From Steroidobacteraceae bacterium (GTDB lineage: Bacteria > Pseudomonadota > Gammaproteobacteria > Steroidobacterales > Steroidobacteraceae), in the NCBI GenBank assembly GCA_025451375.1, contig JANWKL010000056.1:1-51424 (forward strand): a DNA stretch of 51,424 nt, read 5' to 3'. The position numbers and the translations under genes were made by a program. Numbering within the stretch: the first letter of the stretch is position 1; every line of letters begins with the position of its first letter. This document shows positions 48,604 to 51,424 of this stretch, in pieces. Below the pieces are notes generated by a model, which saw only the letters and a program-made list of their open reading frames with translations, was not told the DNA's origin and did not search any database.

Positions 48604-51216
48604 ATGACCGTGGGCGCATCCCTTTCCGGGGCAGCTAAACCTGAGCTTGTGCACGGGCGCCCCGCGACTTTCGATGGCAGCCCGTTCACAGGGTTGAATG
48701 ATCGCACCGTCCGCGAGCGCCTTTTGGCGGACGGCCCAAACGAGCTGCCATCGAGTAAAGCGCGAGGCGTTCTCAGCATTGCTGTGGACGTGGCTCGGCA
48801 ACCGATGTTCATGCTCCTGGTTGCGGCTGGCACGCTCTATCTGCTGATGGGGAAGCCCGGTGACGCCCTGGTGCTCCTTGGATTTGTTCTCGTTGTCATG
48901 GGAATCACGATCATCCAGGAGCGCCGCACGGAACGGGCACTCGATGCCCTGCGCGACCTATCAAGCCCTCGCGCGTTGGTTTTGCGCATGGGGCGCCGAC
49001 AGCGAATTGCCGGAACGGACGTGGTGAGGGGAGACATCCTTTTGCTCAACGAAGGGGACCGCGTTCCGGCCGATGCGATCCTCAGGCGTAGCAGCAGCCT
49101 GAGCGTTGATGAATCACTTTTGACAGGCGAATCTGTACCGGTCCGAAAGGTGCCCTCCGACAGCGCGCGAGAGCTCGACAGCCCCGGCGGCGATGAACTG
49201 CCGTCAATATTCGCCGGTACCTTGGTGACGTCCGGCCAGGGAATCGCTGAGGTCGTGGCTACAGGAGTGCGCAGTGAGCTCGGGAAAATTGGCAAGGCGC
49301 TGCAAAAGATCGAGCCGGAACCTACTCCTCTGCAACGGGAGACCGGACGAATTGTACGTATCCTGGCGAGCGTCGGCCTGGCGGCCTGCGCTGCCGTTGC
49401 GGTCGTGTATGGTCTGACCCGTGGGGGATCCTGGCAGGTCTGGAGGGATGGACTGCTCGCCGGTATTGCGATGGCAATGGCAATTCTGCCGGAGGAGTTT
49501 CCGGTAATACTGACAGTGTTTCTCGCGCTCGGGGCCTGGCGTATTTCGCGCAGCCGAGTGTTGACTCGGCGACTGCCGGTCATCGAAACATTGGGTGCGG
49601 CTACGGTCTTGTGTGTCGACAAGACGGGAACTCTGACCCAGAACCAGATGACGCTGCGGGTAGTAGCAACCGAGGCGGCTGCAGTTGAAGTGGACGAGAG
49701 CCTACGTACCGTCTCGAACGGGCTCGACGCTGTCTTGCAGTCAGCGGTACTCGCGAGCAAGCCGGACCCATTTGATCCGATGGAAAGGGCGCTTCTGGCG
49801 GCGCGTGACCGCCTGTTGCCAGGGGCCAAGGCTGCCCAGCGCGATTGGGAAATGACCCGCGAATACCCGCTGACGCACGAGCTGCTCGCAGTAAGCCACG
49901 TCTGGCGGTCCGGACATGACAGCTCGGTGGTCGTCGCCTCCAAAGGAGCGCCGGAGGCCATTGCCGAACTGTGCCGTCTGTCCCCGGATGGGCGCGCGCA
50001 GCTCAGCGCTCAGCTGAAGCAGCTCGCCTCACGCGGTCTTCGTGTCCTGGCGGTAGCCCGAACCGAACTTCCTATTCGAGAGCTGCCCGCGGACCAGGCG
50101 CAGCTTGTGCAGCGGTTCCTGGGGCTCGTGGCTTTCGAGGATCCCCTGCGCAAGAGCGTTCCGGCAGCCGTGGCCGAATGCCGCGCAGCCGGTATCCGGA
50201 TCATCATGATCACCGGAGACTACCCCGAGACCGCCTGCAACATAGCCCGCAAGGCGGGCCTCAGCCACCCCGAGTCGGTCATTACCGGGAGAGAACTCGC
50301 AAGCATATCGGACCTCGAGCTCGCCGATCGAATCCGGGAGACTCAGGTTTTCGCGCGCGTAGTTCCGGAACAGAAGCTGCGCATTGTGAGGGCGCTGAAG
50401 GCGAATTCCGAGGTGGTGGCGATGACCGGCGACGGAGTCAATGACGCTCCGGCCTTGAAGGCCGCTCACATCGGGATCGCCATGGGCGGGAGGGGTACCG
50501 ACGTCGCGCGTGAAGCCGCATCGCTAGTTCTACTGGATGACGATTTCTCGTCGATCGTAGCCGCCGTGAAACTCGGTCGACGAATTTACGACAATATCAA
50601 GAAGGCGATCACTTTCACGATCGCGGTTCATGTCCCGATCGCGGGGCTATCTATTGCGTCGGTCTTGCTTCCAGGCTGGCCACTGCTCTTGCTGCCGGTA
50701 CACATTGCGTTCCTGGAGCTGATTATCGATCCGTCTTGTTCACTGATCTTCGAGGCGGAGCAGGCGGAGGACAACATTATGAGTCGCCGCCCACGAAGCA
50801 CGTCGGAGCGTCTCTTCACCGGGCGAACGGTCACGACTGCAGTGTTTCGGGGGTTGAGCGTGCTGGCAGCGTGCCTGGTGATTGTATCTCTCGCCCGTCC
50901 CGGCCACGGACCCGACGCCGCGCGCGCGCTGTCGTTCGCCGCGCTTGTTGTGTCCTTCCTGATGATCATCCTTGTCAATCGGTCATGGACCCGGTCGCTC
51001 GTGAGCATGCTGCGGGCACCCAACCGGGCGTTGTGGTGGGTGCTCTCGGGAACCACTGTATTCCTCAGCGCGATCTTGACTGTGCCTGCGCTGCAGAGGC
51101 TGTTTTCCTTCTCGCCCCTCCATGCGGCTGACCTTGCGGCCAGTTTGATCACCGGGGTTCTTTGCCTCACGTGGTTCGAGCTGCTGAAGCGCTTTGCTCC
51201 TTGGAAACAGAGCTGA
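48604..51216 (+). CDS. Cation-translocating P-type ATPase
   Basis: 871 codons; DESLLTGESVPVRK, PEEFPVILTVFLALGAWR, CVDKTGTLTQNQMTL, MITGDYPETA, MTGDGVNDAPALKAAHIGIAMGGRGTDVAREAASLVLLDDDF. Confidence 0.95.
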   Translation: MTVGASLSGAAKPELVHGRPATFDGSPFTGLNDRTVRERLLADGPNELPSSKARGVLSIAVDVARQPMFMLLVAAGTLYLLMGKPGDALVLLGFVLVVMGITIIQERRTERALDALRDLSSPRALVLRMGRRQRIAGTDVVRGDILLLNEGDRVPADAILRRSSSLSVDESLLTGESVPVRKVPSDSARELDSPGGDELPSIFAGTLVTSGQGIAEVVATGVRSELGKIGKALQKIEPEPTPLQRETGRIVRILASVGLAACAAVAVVYGLTRGGSWQVWRDGLLAGIAMAMAILPEEFPVILTVFLALGAWRISRSRVLTRRLPVIETLGAATVLCVDKTGTLTQNQMTLRVVATEAAAVEVDESLRTVSNGLDAVLQSAVLASKPDPFDPMERALLAARDRLLPGAKAAQRDWEMTREYPLTHELLAVSHVWRSGHDSSVVVASKGAPEAIAELCRLSPDGRAQLSAQLKQLASRGLRVLAVARTELPIRELPADQAQLVQRFLGLVAFEDPLRKSVPAAVAECRAAGIRIIMITGDYPETACNIARKAGLSHPESVITGRELASISDLELADRIRETQVFARVVPEQKLRIVRALKANSEVVAMTGDGVNDAPALKAAHIGIAMGGRGTDVAREAASLVLLDDDFSSIVAAVKLGRRIYDNIKKAITFTIAVHVPIAGLSIASVLLPGWPLLLLPVHIAFLELIIDPSCSLIFEAEQAEDNIMSRRPRSTSERLFTGRTVTTAVFRGLSVLAACLVIVSLARPGHGPDAARALSFAALVVSFLMIILVNRSWTRSLVSMLRAPNRALWWVLSGTTVFLSAILTVPALQRLFSFSPLHAADLAASLITGVLCLTWFELLKRFAPWKQS

Positions 51217-51232
51217 CCCCCGGCTTCTTGGA

Positions 51233-51424
51233 TTAAGCGCTGGCCGGGAGCCGCCAGATCATTGCAGCGAACAGCGAGCGCGTCATCGCGAAGCGCTGCC
51301 CAAATTTGACCAATACGCGAAATTGGGCGGTTTCGAGGCGCGTTCGCAAAATCGCGCCCTCGTAAGCGTCGAGCAGAAACGCAGCCGCCTCAGACGCATA
51401 AGCGTCTGAGGCGGATCGAGGGCC
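51233..51424 (-). CDS. C-terminal part of a TetR-family-like regulator (starts beyond the window)
   Basis: Minus-strand open frame to the window edge: GPRSASDAYASEAAAFLLDAYEGAILRTRLETAQFRVLVKFGQRFAMTRSLFAAMIWRLPASA*; FLLDAYEGAILRTRLE is typical of TetR C-termini. Confidence 0.6.
   Translation of the reverse strand, partial: GPRSASDAYASEAAAFLLDAYEGAILRTRLETAQFRVLVKFGQRFAMTRSLFAAMIWRLPASA

Noticed and set aside
51385-51414. Strong hairpin considered as terminator of the P-type ATPase gene
   Set aside because: About 170 bp beyond the stop, lacks a T-tract, and lies inside the apparent TetR coding frame; kept only as a palindrome observation.

Overview
A high-GC, proteobacterial-looking window (probably gammaproteobacterial). 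Its core carries conserved housekeeping blocks: sucA-sucB and lpd with an inorganic phosphate transporter gene between them on the opposite strand, relA, yebC-ruvC-ruvA-ruvB, ybgC-tolQRAB-pal-cpoB and queE-queC. A tightly packed six-gene minus-strand operon at 34.6-41.9 kb encodes two class III aminotransferases, a P5C-dehydrogenase-like ALDH, a two-subunit CoA-transferase and an APC permease. A tRNA-Lys(TTT) at 42.09 kb is followed directly by a truncated phage-type integrase remnant. Beyond it lies a stress/transport-flavoured accessory region: BON-domain protein, alpha/beta hydrolase, tandem universal stress protein, AI-2E permease, P-type ATPase and a partial TetR regulator. The left 7 kb is also accessory in character (AsmA-like, divergent NRAMP, hemerythrin, hypotheticals). 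The most notable observations are: a ruvB with no in-frame ATG/GTG/TTG start; a YebC missing about 50 internal N-terminal residues; an orphan MotB periplasmic domain next to an opposite-strand fragment; the aminotransferase/CoA-transferase operon; and the tRNA-Lys/integrase scar. I found no CRISPR array and no clearly new defence or mobile system. All calls come from reading translated sequence; no database search was run.
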